This document shows, in pieces, positions 36,735 to 44,212 of a stretch of DNA of 64,000 nucleotides; the first letter of the stretch is position 1, and each line of letters opens with the position of its first letter. The translations under genes and the position numbers were made by a program. Under the pieces are notes generated by a model. The model was not told the origin of the DNA and searched no databases. It was given only the letters and a program-made list of their open reading frames with translations. The stretch lies in NCBI RefSeq assembly GCF_900114995.1, contig NZ_FOUX01000001.1, positions 1,922,001 through 1,986,000 of the forward strand. Reading direction: 5' to 3'. Origin of the DNA: Chitinophaga sp. YR627 (GTDB taxonomy: Bacteria > Bacteroidota > Bacteroidia > Chitinophagales > Chitinophagaceae).

Positions 36735-36756
36735 AAATGTCAATTTAACAATTATA
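36735..36756 (-). promoter_or_regulatory. Third TGTCA-N5-ACAAT site, upstream of the symporter
   Basis: TGTCA-ATTTA-ACAAT at 36738-36752 with flanks ATAAA and TATA, about 200 bases upstream of the symporter start. It matches the site upstream of araR at nearly every position of a 22-base stretch, suggesting the symporter belongs to the same regulon. Confidence 0.4.
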
Positions 36757-36937
36757 TTTTTTATTGCAGATGAAGCAGGAAAATTATTGCCCAAACCCTA
36801 TATAAAACCCTCCATTCAGATGTCTGTAAAAGCCGCTTCCCGAAGACGCACACTACCTGGATATAGTTGCATCAGTCAAGCTATTGCGCATGTTTACCGC
36901 CCAAACTACTTCCCTGGCTATTGAATGGACTTTTCGA

Positions 36938-36945
36938 TATATTTG
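36938..36945 (+). promoter_or_regulatory. Candidate -7 element (TATATTTG) of the symporter
   Basis: A perfect TAnnTTTG match ending seven bases before the ATG at 36953, predicting a nearly leaderless mRNA. A TTG at 36921 is closer than standard -33 spacing. The same region was carried into the pseudogene copy, where the -7 element is lost. Confidence 0.45.
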
Positions 36946-36952
36946 ACGCCAT

Positions 36953-38215
36953 ATGCGGAACATTCTTAAAAATTACAGCAGCCTGCTGACCCTACTCGGC
37001 GGTATCATTGCCGGCAGTATCCTCGGACTGATCTTCGGGCAACGGGTGGAAGTGATCAAACCAATAGGCGACATCTTCCTCAACCTGCTCTTTACAGCGG
37101 TCATTCCGCTGGTTTTCTTCGCTATTTCCTCTGCGATTGCCAATATAGACCCCGGACAAAAGCTGGGTAAGGTCATTTCCGTCATGACTTTCGTTTTCCT
37201 TGGTACCGTACTGGTATCGGCATTCCTGACCATCGTAGCCGTCTGGATCTTCCCACTGAAAGCTGTAGCGCCGGGGACCTTCGTTCCGGACGAAAACACA
37301 CATCCGGCTGGTTTTGGTGAACAGATCGTAAAACTGCTGACAACCGGCGAATTCTTCGAACTCCTCTCCAGGAAAAATATGCTGCCCTTCATCATTTTCT
37401 CCGCACTAACGGGCTTTGCCGCCCTGAAAGCGGGTGAAGCAGGCAAGGCATTCCGCAATTTTCTGCACTCCGGCAACGAGGTCATGAAATCCCTCCTGGA
37501 CATTATCATGGTGCTCGGACCTGTCGGTCTGGGGGCTTATTTCGCTTACCAGGTGGGTACACTCGGTCCGCAGCTCTTTGGCACTTACGCCAGCTCTATG
37601 GCCGTCTATTATGGATTCGGTCTCTTTTACTTCATCGTACTTTTCAGCGTCTACGCTTTCCTCGCGGGAGGCTTTGCAGGCGTGAAGATCTACTGGAAAA
37701 ATAACCTCATTCCTACCTTTACTGCCTTAGGCTCCTGTAGCAGTATTGCCACCATCCCGGCCAATCTGACGGCCGCACAGCGCATGGGTATTCCTGAACA
37801 CATCGGGAACGTAGTAGTGCCACTGGGAGGCACCTTACACAAGGACGGTTCCAGCATCTCTTCCATCATTAAGATCGGAGTGGTATTCGCAATGTTTGGC
37901 CGTCCGCTGACAGGCATAGATACCGTACTGCTGGCATTAGGGGTAACTGTGATCGTAAGTATTGTGGAAGGGGGTATTCCAAACGGAGGTTATATCGGGG
38001 AACTGCTAGTAATGTCTGTTTATGGCTTTCCGATAGAGGCCCTACCGGCGGTGATGGTCATTGGTACCCTGGTCGATCCCCTGGCTACCATTCTGAACGC
38101 CACCGGAGATACAGTAGCAGCCATGATGGTAACCAGGGTGATGAAGGGTCGGAACTGGCTTAAGGATCGAGCGGATCTTCCGGATCCTGCTGCCATGCCC
38201 GCAAGTCAGGCATGA
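36953..38215 (+). CDS. Dicarboxylate/amino acid:cation symporter (DAACS family)
   Basis: A 420-residue inner-membrane symporter of the GltP/DctA fold, which takes up dicarboxylates or acidic amino acids with Na+ or H+. TM1 begins at residue 8; the HP1 serine-rich loop reads ALGSCSSIATIPANLTAAQR, and the unwound TM7/HP2 region VVPLGGTLHKDGSSISSI, where the usual NMDGT is HKDGS. This departure at the cation-binding loop makes the substrate and coupling ion uncertain. A scrambled 5' copy lies inverted at 36005-36271. The last 56 bases overlap the 3' end of the convergent YdcF-like gene in a different frame. Confidence 0.92.
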   Translation: MRNILKNYSSLLTLLGGIIAGSILGLIFGQRVEVIKPIGDIFLNLLFTAVIPLVFFAISSAIANIDPGQKLGKVISVMTFVFLGTVLVSAFLTIVAVWIFPLKAVAPGTFVPDENTHPAGFGEQIVKLLTTGEFFELLSRKNMLPFIIFSALTGFAALKAGEAGKAFRNFLHSGNEVMKSLLDIIMVLGPVGLGAYFAYQVGTLGPQLFGTYASSMAVYYGFGLFYFIVLFSVYAFLAGGFAGVKIYWKNNLIPTFTALGSCSSIATIPANLTAAQRMGIPEHIGNVVVPLGGTLHKDGSSISSIIKIGVVFAMFGRPLTGIDTVLLALGVTVIVSIVEGGIPNGGYIGELLVMSVYGFPIEALPAVMVIGTLVDPLATILNATGDTVAAMMVTRVMKGRNWLKDRADLPDPAAMPASQA

Positions 38216-39461
38216 TCACATTTTCCGTAGGACTCTTCCTCTCCAATCCTTCATATGGCAGATAGCCTAATTCATTCATAAAACGGATGGCCATCTTTTC
38301 GATTGCCAGTGACTGGAACTGATCAGACACGATCAACATCGGTTTGGCTGCCGGCATATTGAAAAGATAGGCCAGTCTTACGGCATTGCGGATGTTGGTC
38401 GTTGTATGCCGCGCATGTGGCTCGATGATCACCGCACTGTCGGGAATACCCAGCTTGCTCACCATATACTTTTTCATCTCTATCGCTTCGCAGAAAGGCG
38501 TCTTGTAAGGATGCACATGTCCACCGGAAACAATAATGAAAGGCGCTATACCTTTATTATACATATCGGCCGCCAATCCGCAACGGTACATACCCATGGT
38601 ATCCATGGTCTTACCCGGCTTACCCGGACCACTACCCGGCACCATAATAGACGTAAACTTATAGGCATTCCAGTTGATCCTTCTTGACTTGGCAAAAGGT
38701 GCCGCATTTGCACCCTTATATAAAGGTTCATAACGGATAGCCTCATCTCTGCCATTGATCTCCAGCGCTTCCAGTGATCCCATCAGCGGCTGTTTGAAGA
38801 AAGTACTACCTGCGCCAACAGCCATTACCTGCTGTGTAGCCGTTTTTACTTTCTGCACAAAAGCAGCATCATTCGGGCGGAAGGAAATGGAATCTATCTT
38901 CGGATAACGGGGGGCACCCCCCTGCAGATACACCCTGAAAATATGGTTCATACCCGCAGCAACATCTTCCCAGGCCTTTCTGATAAAAGTGGTATCCGCA
39001 TCGTTATTGTACAACGGATAACGGGATTCTATCTTCAGTCGCTCCACGATCTGCGCCATGTCATTGTCACTTACCGTCAGCCGCTTGAATTCATCAGCAA
39101 CAGCGCTGATCTCTTCCGGCGTCCAGGCAAATGCCTGTCCCATACACGTCCCATCGCCACAGGACGCATAAGCCGCAGCCAGACGTTCCTGTCTGTCTTT
39201 TGCAATAGCATTTAATGCGGCATCCTTCACCACGACATTGTGCGCAGCGCCGTTTCTTTCAAGCACATATAACAGGTAGAATGATTTGCGCATCTGCAAC
39301 TGCTGTGCGGAGGTATAAGCAGGTCCGACTGCCTTCGCAACGACTGCTGTTTTGGCCTTCGGTTTAGCTTTTACAGTCTTTTTCTTTTTGTGCTGACCGT
39401 ATCCTGTTAATGCCGTTAAAGACAATAACAGGCACAGGCCAATGTTGAATGCTGATCTCAT
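38160..39461 (-). CDS. YdcF/ElyC/SanA-like (DUF218) exported protein
   Basis: A 433-residue protein with a signal peptide (to about TGYGQ), then a basic KKKKTVKAKPKAKT linker, a helical N-terminal region (about 50-250), and the DUF218 domain (about 260-425). The DUF218 core is recognisable: SIMVPGSGPG, GMYRCGLAADMYNKG, IIVSGGHVHPYKTPF, a metal- or substrate-contacting EPHARHTTTNIRNAV and LIVSDQFQSLAIEKMA. Related proteins act in envelope polysaccharide or vancomycin-sensitivity pathways. It follows the amidohydrolase by 38 bases on the same strand and probably shares its transcript. Its C-terminal 18 codons overlap the symporter gene end. Confidence 0.83.
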   Translation of the reverse strand: MRSAFNIGLCLLLSLTALTGYGQHKKKKTVKAKPKAKTAVVAKAVGPAYTSAQQLQMRKSFYLLYVLERNGAAHNVVVKDAALNAIAKDRQERLAAAYASCGDGTCMGQAFAWTPEEISAVADEFKRLTVSDNDMAQIVERLKIESRYPLYNNDADTTFIRKAWEDVAAGMNHIFRVYLQGGAPRYPKIDSISFRPNDAAFVQKVKTATQQVMAVGAGSTFFKQPLMGSLEALEINGRDEAIRYEPLYKGANAAPFAKSRRINWNAYKFTSIMVPGSGPGKPGKTMDTMGMYRCGLAADMYNKGIAPFIIVSGGHVHPYKTPFCEAIEMKKYMVSKLGIPDSAVIIEPHARHTTTNIRNAVRLAYLFNMPAAKPMLIVSDQFQSLAIEKMAIRFMNELGYLPYEGLERKSPTENVIMPDLRAWQQDPEDPLDP

Positions 39462-39499
39462 GTTGTTTCCCCAGGCGCGTTGGCGACGCCTTATTTTGA

Positions 39500-40819
39500 T
39501 TATTGTATCTGTTTTCCGTTCTTCCAGATGGAACTGATATTTGTGGTGGCCCTGATATCAAGTTGTGGATCGGCATCAAGTACCATAAAGTCTGCTTTTT
39601 TACCTGGTTGCAGAGTACCGGTTTCCGCGTCAATACCCAATAAAGCGGCGCCTCCATGGGTAGCATAACTGATCACCTTTACAACAGGAATACCTAATTC
39701 GGCCATCAGCTGTAACTCACGGTGTTCAGAAAACCCCTGCGCCCTTACCGGTTGTGCACCGGAATCTGTTCCCATAGCGATTTTCACACCCGCGCTATCC
39801 ATTTTCTGAAAATTCCTTTTCGCAGTGGCAAACGCCTGTATCTTGCGGGCCTTGTCTTTGTCCTCAGCCTGCTTTTTACGATAATCATCGCTGTTCAGCA
39901 TATCCCATACGCCTGGCTCCAGCGATCGCATAAAAAACGGATCAGTAAACCATCCGGGGCTAATGAGACCATAGGACAGGCCAAAATCTTCTATACAAAG
40001 GGTGGGGATATAATAAACGTTCTTCTGCTTCATCGCCCTGATCAGCGCATCATCCACCTCCTGGTCACGGATACTGTGCGCCAGTACATCAATACCGGCA
40101 TCCACCAGCTGATGAGCATCTTCCAGATAATAAACGTGAGCGGCTACTTTGATATTGTGAGTGTGTGCCTCTGCGATGATAGCACGGTATATTTCAGGCA
40201 GGAGTTTCGGACTGCCATCCACCCAGATTTTTATAAAATCAGGCTTCAGACTGGCCAGGGTGCGGATTTCCTCTAATGCCTGGTCTGCATTGACAGGACG
40301 CAGAATACTGGGGCCAAATGCCACCGGCGGCGTCCCACGGGGCGCTCCGAAACCATAACCAGCAGTATAAAAAGAAGCCCCACCCATCATGCCCGCACGG
40401 GAAGCGTCACGCATGAAAAAGCCGGTAGGCTGATCCGTACCCAGACTCAACACCGTCCCCACACCATAACTCAGGTATTGGTTCAGCTGACGGCTTACAT
40501 TATCAGGAGTGAAGTTTTGAGCAGATATTTCAGTGCCTTTCAGCAGACCGAGATGACTGTGCGCATCAACCATTAGTGGCATGATCGTTTTACCGCTGCC
40601 GTTGATCTCTTCTGCGCCTTTGGTGGGATAATTGGTGCCGGCTGGTAATACAGCGGCGATAGTATCGTCTTTTATCAGCAGACTGACATGGGAACGGGCG
40701 GCCCCCCCGCTCCCGTCAATCAAGGTAACATCTTTAATTATTATGGCAGTGTTGTCCTGTGCATTAATATGGAAACATACAGCGGAAAGGCAAACACCTA
40801 AAAACATCGGTTTTAACAT
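39500..40819 (-). CDS. Exported amidohydrolase-family (imidazolonepropionase/prolidase-like) protein
   Basis: A 439-residue metal-dependent hydrolase. A signal peptide (about 1-20, ending CFHINAQ) is followed by the urease-type composite beta-sandwich and the TIM barrel: metal HxH in VDAHSHLG, a Lys segment in PDFIKIWVDGSP, His in VAAHVYYLEDAH, a further LAHSI, and the last metal Asp in AMGTDSGAQ. The C-terminal PGKKADFMVLDADP is typical. Such enzymes in this phylum often hydrolyse peptides or amides in the periplasm; the substrate is unknown. Start at ATG 40819; a TTG three codons upstream is in frame. Precedes the YdcF-like gene in an operon. Confidence 0.87.
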   Translation of the reverse strand: MLKPMFLGVCLSAVCFHINAQDNTAIIIKDVTLIDGSGGAARSHVSLLIKDDTIAAVLPAGTNYPTKGAEEINGSGKTIMPLMVDAHSHLGLLKGTEISAQNFTPDNVSRQLNQYLSYGVGTVLSLGTDQPTGFFMRDASRAGMMGGASFYTAGYGFGAPRGTPPVAFGPSILRPVNADQALEEIRTLASLKPDFIKIWVDGSPKLLPEIYRAIIAEAHTHNIKVAAHVYYLEDAHQLVDAGIDVLAHSIRDQEVDDALIRAMKQKNVYYIPTLCIEDFGLSYGLISPGWFTDPFFMRSLEPGVWDMLNSDDYRKKQAEDKDKARKIQAFATAKRNFQKMDSAGVKIAMGTDSGAQPVRAQGFSEHRELQLMAELGIPVVKVISYATHGGAALLGIDAETGTLQPGKKADFMVLDADPQLDIRATTNISSIWKNGKQIQ

Positions 40820-40866
40820 AGTTAACAATTTGCAGTTTGAGCATTCCAGAACTGCAAACTACGAAA

Positions 40867-42039
40867 CTATAAACTTAAAACAGACCCGGTCGCCTGCTGA
40901 ATTTTATGAAAGGCAAGATCAAGGTCTGAAAGGAGATCGGCCGGCTCCTCCAGTCCGACAGACAAACGGATCAGACTATCCGCTACCCCGGCGGCTCTCC
41001 GGGTCTCATCAGGGATAGATTTGTGGGTCATACCCGCCGGATGACATAACAAACTTTTAATACCACCCAGACTCTCTGCCAGCTTGAAATACTGTGTACT
41101 GGTCACAAATGCCAGTGCTGCCGCTTCCGTGTCTTCCTTCAGCGTAAACGAAACAATACCGCCAAAGCCCTTTGACTGCCGCTTCGCGATCTCATGTCCG
41201 GGATGTGTTTTCAACCCAGGATAGAATACCTTATCCACCAGCGGGTGCTCCGCGAGATACTCCGCAATGATCTGCGCATTGCTGCAATGCTGCCTTACAC
41301 GCAGATGCAGTGTCTCTATACCACGGATCAGCAGGAAACTGTCAAAAGGCGAAAGAATAGCGCCGCAGGCATTCTGGTAAAACTTGATCTCTGCACCCAG
41401 TTCTGGTGTTTTTGCAACCACCACACCGGCAATCAGATCACTGTGTCCACCGAGGTATTTAGTAGCACTGTGAATGACAATGTCTGCCCCCAGGTTCAAC
41501 GGTTGTTGTAATACCGGTGATGCAAAGGTATTATCTACGCAGAACAGACATTTATTGGCCGCTGCTATCTTCGCAATAGCAGCGATATCAGATATCTTTA
41601 AAGTCGGATTGGTAGGGGTTTCCAGCCATATCAGTTTCGTCTTTGGCGTGATCGCATTGAATACTGCCTGCGTATCTGAAGTATCTACATAAGTTACTTT
41701 GATACCAAACTTCTGATAGACCTTGTTGAATAACCGGAAAGCACCTCCGTAAATGTCATCCACTGCCACAATTTCATCTCCGTATTGCAGCAGTTTCAGA
41801 ATAGCGTCAATAGCGGCCAGACCGCTTGAAAACGCAATACCCGTAGCGCCGTCTTCCAGCTGAGCCACAATCTTTTCAAGGGTTTCACGGGTCGGATTAT
41901 TCGTACGGGCATAGTCATACCCTTTGTTGACGCCGGGCGCCTCCTGCACAAAGGTGGATGTCTGGTAAATAGGTACTGCGATAGCGCCAGTCTGAGGATC
42001 TACGGGAATGGAATGGATCAGTTGTGTGATTGTGCTCAT
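40867..42039 (-). CDS. Trans-sulfuration PLP enzyme (cystathionine gamma-synthase/beta-lyase type)
   Basis: A 390-residue PLP enzyme of the Cys/Met metabolism family. Recognisable blocks: IYQTSTFVQEAPGVNKGYDYARTNNPTRETLE, ATGIAFSSGLAAIDAIL, WLETPTNPTLKI, the PLP lysine in VIHSATKYLGGHSDLIAG, and ESLGGIKSLLCHPAGMTHKSI. All active-site residues are present. The SAM-I riboswitch with terminator directly upstream marks it as methionine-repressed, so cystathionine gamma-synthase (MetB) is more likely than a catabolic lyase (inference). ATG 42039 (MSTITQLIHS) is chosen over an unsupported 19-codon extension. Confidence 0.9.
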   Translation of the reverse strand: MSTITQLIHSIPVDPQTGAIAVPIYQTSTFVQEAPGVNKGYDYARTNNPTRETLEKIVAQLEDGATGIAFSSGLAAIDAILKLLQYGDEIVAVDDIYGGAFRLFNKVYQKFGIKVTYVDTSDTQAVFNAITPKTKLIWLETPTNPTLKISDIAAIAKIAAANKCLFCVDNTFASPVLQQPLNLGADIVIHSATKYLGGHSDLIAGVVVAKTPELGAEIKFYQNACGAILSPFDSFLLIRGIETLHLRVRQHCSNAQIIAEYLAEHPLVDKVFYPGLKTHPGHEIAKRQSKGFGGIVSFTLKEDTEAAALAFVTSTQYFKLAESLGGIKSLLCHPAGMTHKSIPDETRRAAGVADSLIRLSVGLEEPADLLSDLDLAFHKIQQATGSVLSL

Positions 42040-42136
42040 CTCTTGTGTTTTTGAGTTTGATGAAAATTGTTGATTAAACAGGTCCTCGGCAGGCACTTAT
42101 CAGAGATGGCAGATAGAAAACAGGAAGGTCTTAAAA

Positions 42137-42166
42137 CAAAAAAACTCACCTGGTAGCCAGGTGAGT
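42137..42166 (-). terminator. Expression-platform terminator of the SAM riboswitch
   Basis: A perfect 10-bp stem (ACTCACCTGG and complement, loop TAG) followed on the minus strand by seven T's. It lies between the riboswitch aptamer and the trans-sulfuration gene. AGGTTTGA (just after the aptamer) can pair with TCAA-ctc-ACCT overlapping the left arm, a plausible antiterminator. Confidence 0.9.
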
Positions 42167-42205
42167 TGAATATATTTTGATTAAAATATCGATCAAACCT
42201 ACTGA

Positions 42206-42312
42206 CTTATCTTTCCCGCTATGCGGGCTGGATGTAGCACCTTTCCGGTTTGGTGGTTCCGGATGGTTGCTAAGGCTTCACAGGGCCATTTCCCTCTGCC
42301 TTTCTTGATAAG
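42206..42312 (-). promoter_or_regulatory. SAM-I (S-box) riboswitch
   Basis: On the minus strand the conserved S-box order is complete: P1 strand CTTATC, AAGAAAGGCAGAGGGA, TGGCCC, TGAAGCCT-AGCAACC, then GGTGCTA-ATCC-GC, and the closing strand GATAAG (P1 42206-42211 with 42307-42312). A terminator follows 40 bases on, ahead of the trans-sulfuration gene. SAM binding would favour termination. Confidence 0.95.
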
Positions 42313-42330
42313 AATCTTAAAGAACTGATG

Positions 42331-42363
42331 CAAAGATATAGATGGAAATCTTATATCTCCAAA
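42331..42363 (-). promoter_or_regulatory. Promoter of the riboswitch transcript (TTTG-N21-TATCTTTG)
   Basis: On the minus strand TTTG (42360-42363) and TATCTTTG (42331-42338) are separated by 21 bases, the spacing of Bacteroidota -33/-7 promoters. Transcription would start about 42325, twelve bases before the riboswitch. This is the best complete promoter in the window. Confidence 0.75.
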
Positions 42364-42372
42364 TTTATTTTT

Positions 42373-43332
42373 CTAAGCCTTGATCTTTTTTACAATTTCA
42401 GCAATGCCATCTTCATAAGAAGTAGGCGTAAAATTAAAATGCTTTTCAAACTTCGTACTATCGAAAATGTAAGGATGCGTTGTCTGATACATCATCTCAT
42501 GCAACTCTGCGATCGTAGTGTTGAAAAAGCCTGCCAGCTTGATCATAAAGCTACCCAGCTTCATGTACTTTGGCTTCGTATGTAATGCCGCCGCTACCAT
42601 TTCCACATATTCCTTTCCGTTAGGTGCAGGATTCTTCGTCGGCAGATGCCATACCTGATTATATGCCGAAGGATCTGACGCCAGCATATACAATGCCTTA
42701 CCTGCATCAGGCGTATACGTATAACTATGCGTTACATGATCATTCCCCAGCCAGTTCGCCGTCTGACCTTTCGCCAGTTTATCGATCACCATCATGTTCA
42801 GAATACCGGTCGTATCTGCACCCGGTCCGTAGAAGTCCGCCGCCCTGGCAATCGTCGCCGTCAGCCTGCCCTCTTTTACCCGGTCCATGATCTTACCTGC
42901 TATCAACGCCCTCACCTCACCTTTCTTACTACGCGGATTAAATGGCGTGTCCTCCGTCATCTTCCCATCCACCAGTCCGTACATATATACATTGTCAAAA
43001 AAGATGAGTGGAATGCCTCCCTCGCTACATGCATGGATCACATTCTGGATTATCTTCGGCCAGGCCTCCTGCCATACCTTATGATTATAGGTAAGCCCCA
43101 CCACTAAAAAAACCACTGAAGAACCACTAATGGCTCTCCGGGTCTGTAAAGGATCTGTAATATCAGCCGCCATCACCCCTGCTCCGTCCACCGCCTGTGC
43201 CTTCCGGCTCACCAGACGTACCTGCTTCCCATTTTCCAATAAAACGGATGTCAACTCCTTCGCAATAATTCCACCGGCTCCTAAAATTGTATAAACCCCT
43301 GATTCTGATACGTTTGATGCTGTGCTGGTCAT
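42373..43332 (-). CDS. NAD-dependent epimerase/dehydratase family (extended SDR) protein
   Basis: A 319-residue cytosolic Rossmann-fold protein. Near the N-terminus ILGAGGIIAKELTSVLL supplies the nucleotide-binding glycines, VSRK follows the second beta strand, and DNVYMYG resembles the catalytic Ser/Tyr region of atypical extended SDRs (Tyr present, the Lys of YxxxK not clear). The C-terminal half has THSYTYTPDAGKAL, typical of nucleoside-diphosphate-sugar epimerase relatives. The reaction is unknown. It is divergent from the TetR gene, and the candidate TetR operator at 43392 lies 60 bases before its start, so it may be co-regulated with the efflux operon. Confidence 0.83.
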   Translation of the reverse strand: MTSTASNVSESGVYTILGAGGIIAKELTSVLLENGKQVRLVSRKAQAVDGAGVMAADITDPLQTRRAISGSSVVFLVVGLTYNHKVWQEAWPKIIQNVIHACSEGGIPLIFFDNVYMYGLVDGKMTEDTPFNPRSKKGEVRALIAGKIMDRVKEGRLTATIARAADFYGPGADTTGILNMMVIDKLAKGQTANWLGNDHVTHSYTYTPDAGKALYMLASDPSAYNQVWHLPTKNPAPNGKEYVEMVAAALHTKPKYMKLGSFMIKLAGFFNTTIAELHEMMYQTTHPYIFDSTKFEKHFNFTPTSYEDGIAEIVKKIKA

Positions 43333-43391
43333 AAAAGGCGTCTTTGTTTTATAAGATAGTGACGTAAAACTATTGAAAATATTTTATTTTA

Positions 43392-43404
43392 TAAACAGTG
43401 TTTA
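43392..43404. promoter_or_regulatory. Candidate TetR operator, site 1
   Basis: The palindrome TAAACA-G-TGTTTA sits between the divergent SDR and tetR genes and touches the tetR -7 element. The same motif with one change lies before the efflux operon at 44183. A TetR dimer bound here would block the tetR promoter (inference). Confidence 0.65.
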
Positions 43405-43405
43405 G

Positions 43406-43413
43406 TAAATTTG
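43406..43413 (+). promoter_or_regulatory. Candidate -7 element (TAAATTTG) of tetR
   Basis: A TAnnTTTG match two bases after operator site 1 and 18 bases before the tetR ATG. Confidence 0.5.
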
Positions 43414-43431
43414 CATCGTAAAGATATTAAC

Positions 43432-44034
43432 ATGGGTATTAGTGACCGTAAGGAAAGGGAAAAACAGGAGATGCGTAAACTGATCATCGGCACCGCGATG
43501 GACATGTTCATTCATGATGGGTATGAAAAAACGTCTATCAGGAACATCGCCGAAAAGATAGAATACAGCCCTGCCACCATTTACCTCTATTATAAAGACA
43601 AGGACGAGCTGTTATACGAAGTCCAGGGAGAAGCCTTTGCAGAATTATACAAAGCATTCGAAAAAGAAGCTACCTCCACCGATCCGATGGAAAAACTGGA
43701 ACAGTTGCTCCACTCCTATGTCAAATTTGGCTTCGAACATCCGGACCTCTATGACCTGATGTTCATACTGCGTTCTCCAATGAAAGCAGTAAGCGAAGAC
43801 TGGCCCAATTGTGATGAATCCTTCGAGTTCCTTTTAAAGACAATAACGCCCTGCATGCATCAGCTGCGCTTCTCCGATCCCGGCGTAGCATCACTGTCCA
43901 TCTGGGCATTAGGACACGGACTCATTTCCCTCTTCATCAGACAACGCATCAAAGTCATGCACCTGAATGACGAAGAACAACGGGCATTGATCACCAGCAC
44001 CGTAAACGAACACCTCCGACTCATTAAGAAATAA
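43432..44034 (+). CDS. TetR/AcrR-family transcriptional repressor
   Basis: A 200-residue regulator. The N-terminal helix-turn-helix is clear (TAMDMFIHDGYEKTSIRNIAEKIEYSPATIYLYYKDKDELLYE, about 22-65) and is followed by a helical ligand-binding domain. ATG 43432 (MGISDRKEREKQEMRKLI) is used; a TTG seven codons upstream overlaps the -7 element. It lies 160 bases upstream of the TolC-adaptor-RND operon in the same direction with a strong terminator between, and matching palindromes precede both. It is therefore most likely the drug-responsive repressor of that operon. Confidence 0.9.
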   Translation: MGISDRKEREKQEMRKLIIGTAMDMFIHDGYEKTSIRNIAEKIEYSPATIYLYYKDKDELLYEVQGEAFAELYKAFEKEATSTDPMEKLEQLLHSYVKFGFEHPDLYDLMFILRSPMKAVSEDWPNCDESFEFLLKTITPCMHQLRFSDPGVASLSIWALGHGLISLFIRQRIKVMHLNDEEQRALITSTVNEHLRLIKK

Positions 44035-44036
44035 GA

Positions 44037-44072
44037 CGATAGCGTCATTTATTTTGACGCTATCGATTTTCT
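44037..44072 (+). terminator. Intrinsic terminator of tetR
   Basis: A perfect 11-bp stem (CGATAGCGTCA and complement) around a seven-base T-rich loop, then ATTTTCTTA, three bases after the tetR stop. It isolates tetR from the efflux operon. Confidence 0.85.
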
Positions 44073-44182
44073 TACAATTTCATACAATATTGCCGCGTCT
44101 CAATCGTCGTACTACCTGACGCCGTCAAAATCAATCACATTTTCAACTGACACTTCACGTGTCTTTTTTTATCCGTCATTAC

Positions 44183-44195
44183 TAAACAGTGTTCA
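44183..44195. promoter_or_regulatory. Candidate TetR operator, site 2, at the efflux operon
   Basis: TAAACA-G-TGTTCA, one base different from site 1 at 43392, ending just before the possible ATG at 44198 and 18 bases before the ATG at 44213. Repressor bound here would cover the transcription start of the TolC gene. Confidence 0.62.
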
Positions 44196-44212
44196 TTATG
44201 TCAACTGCCATC

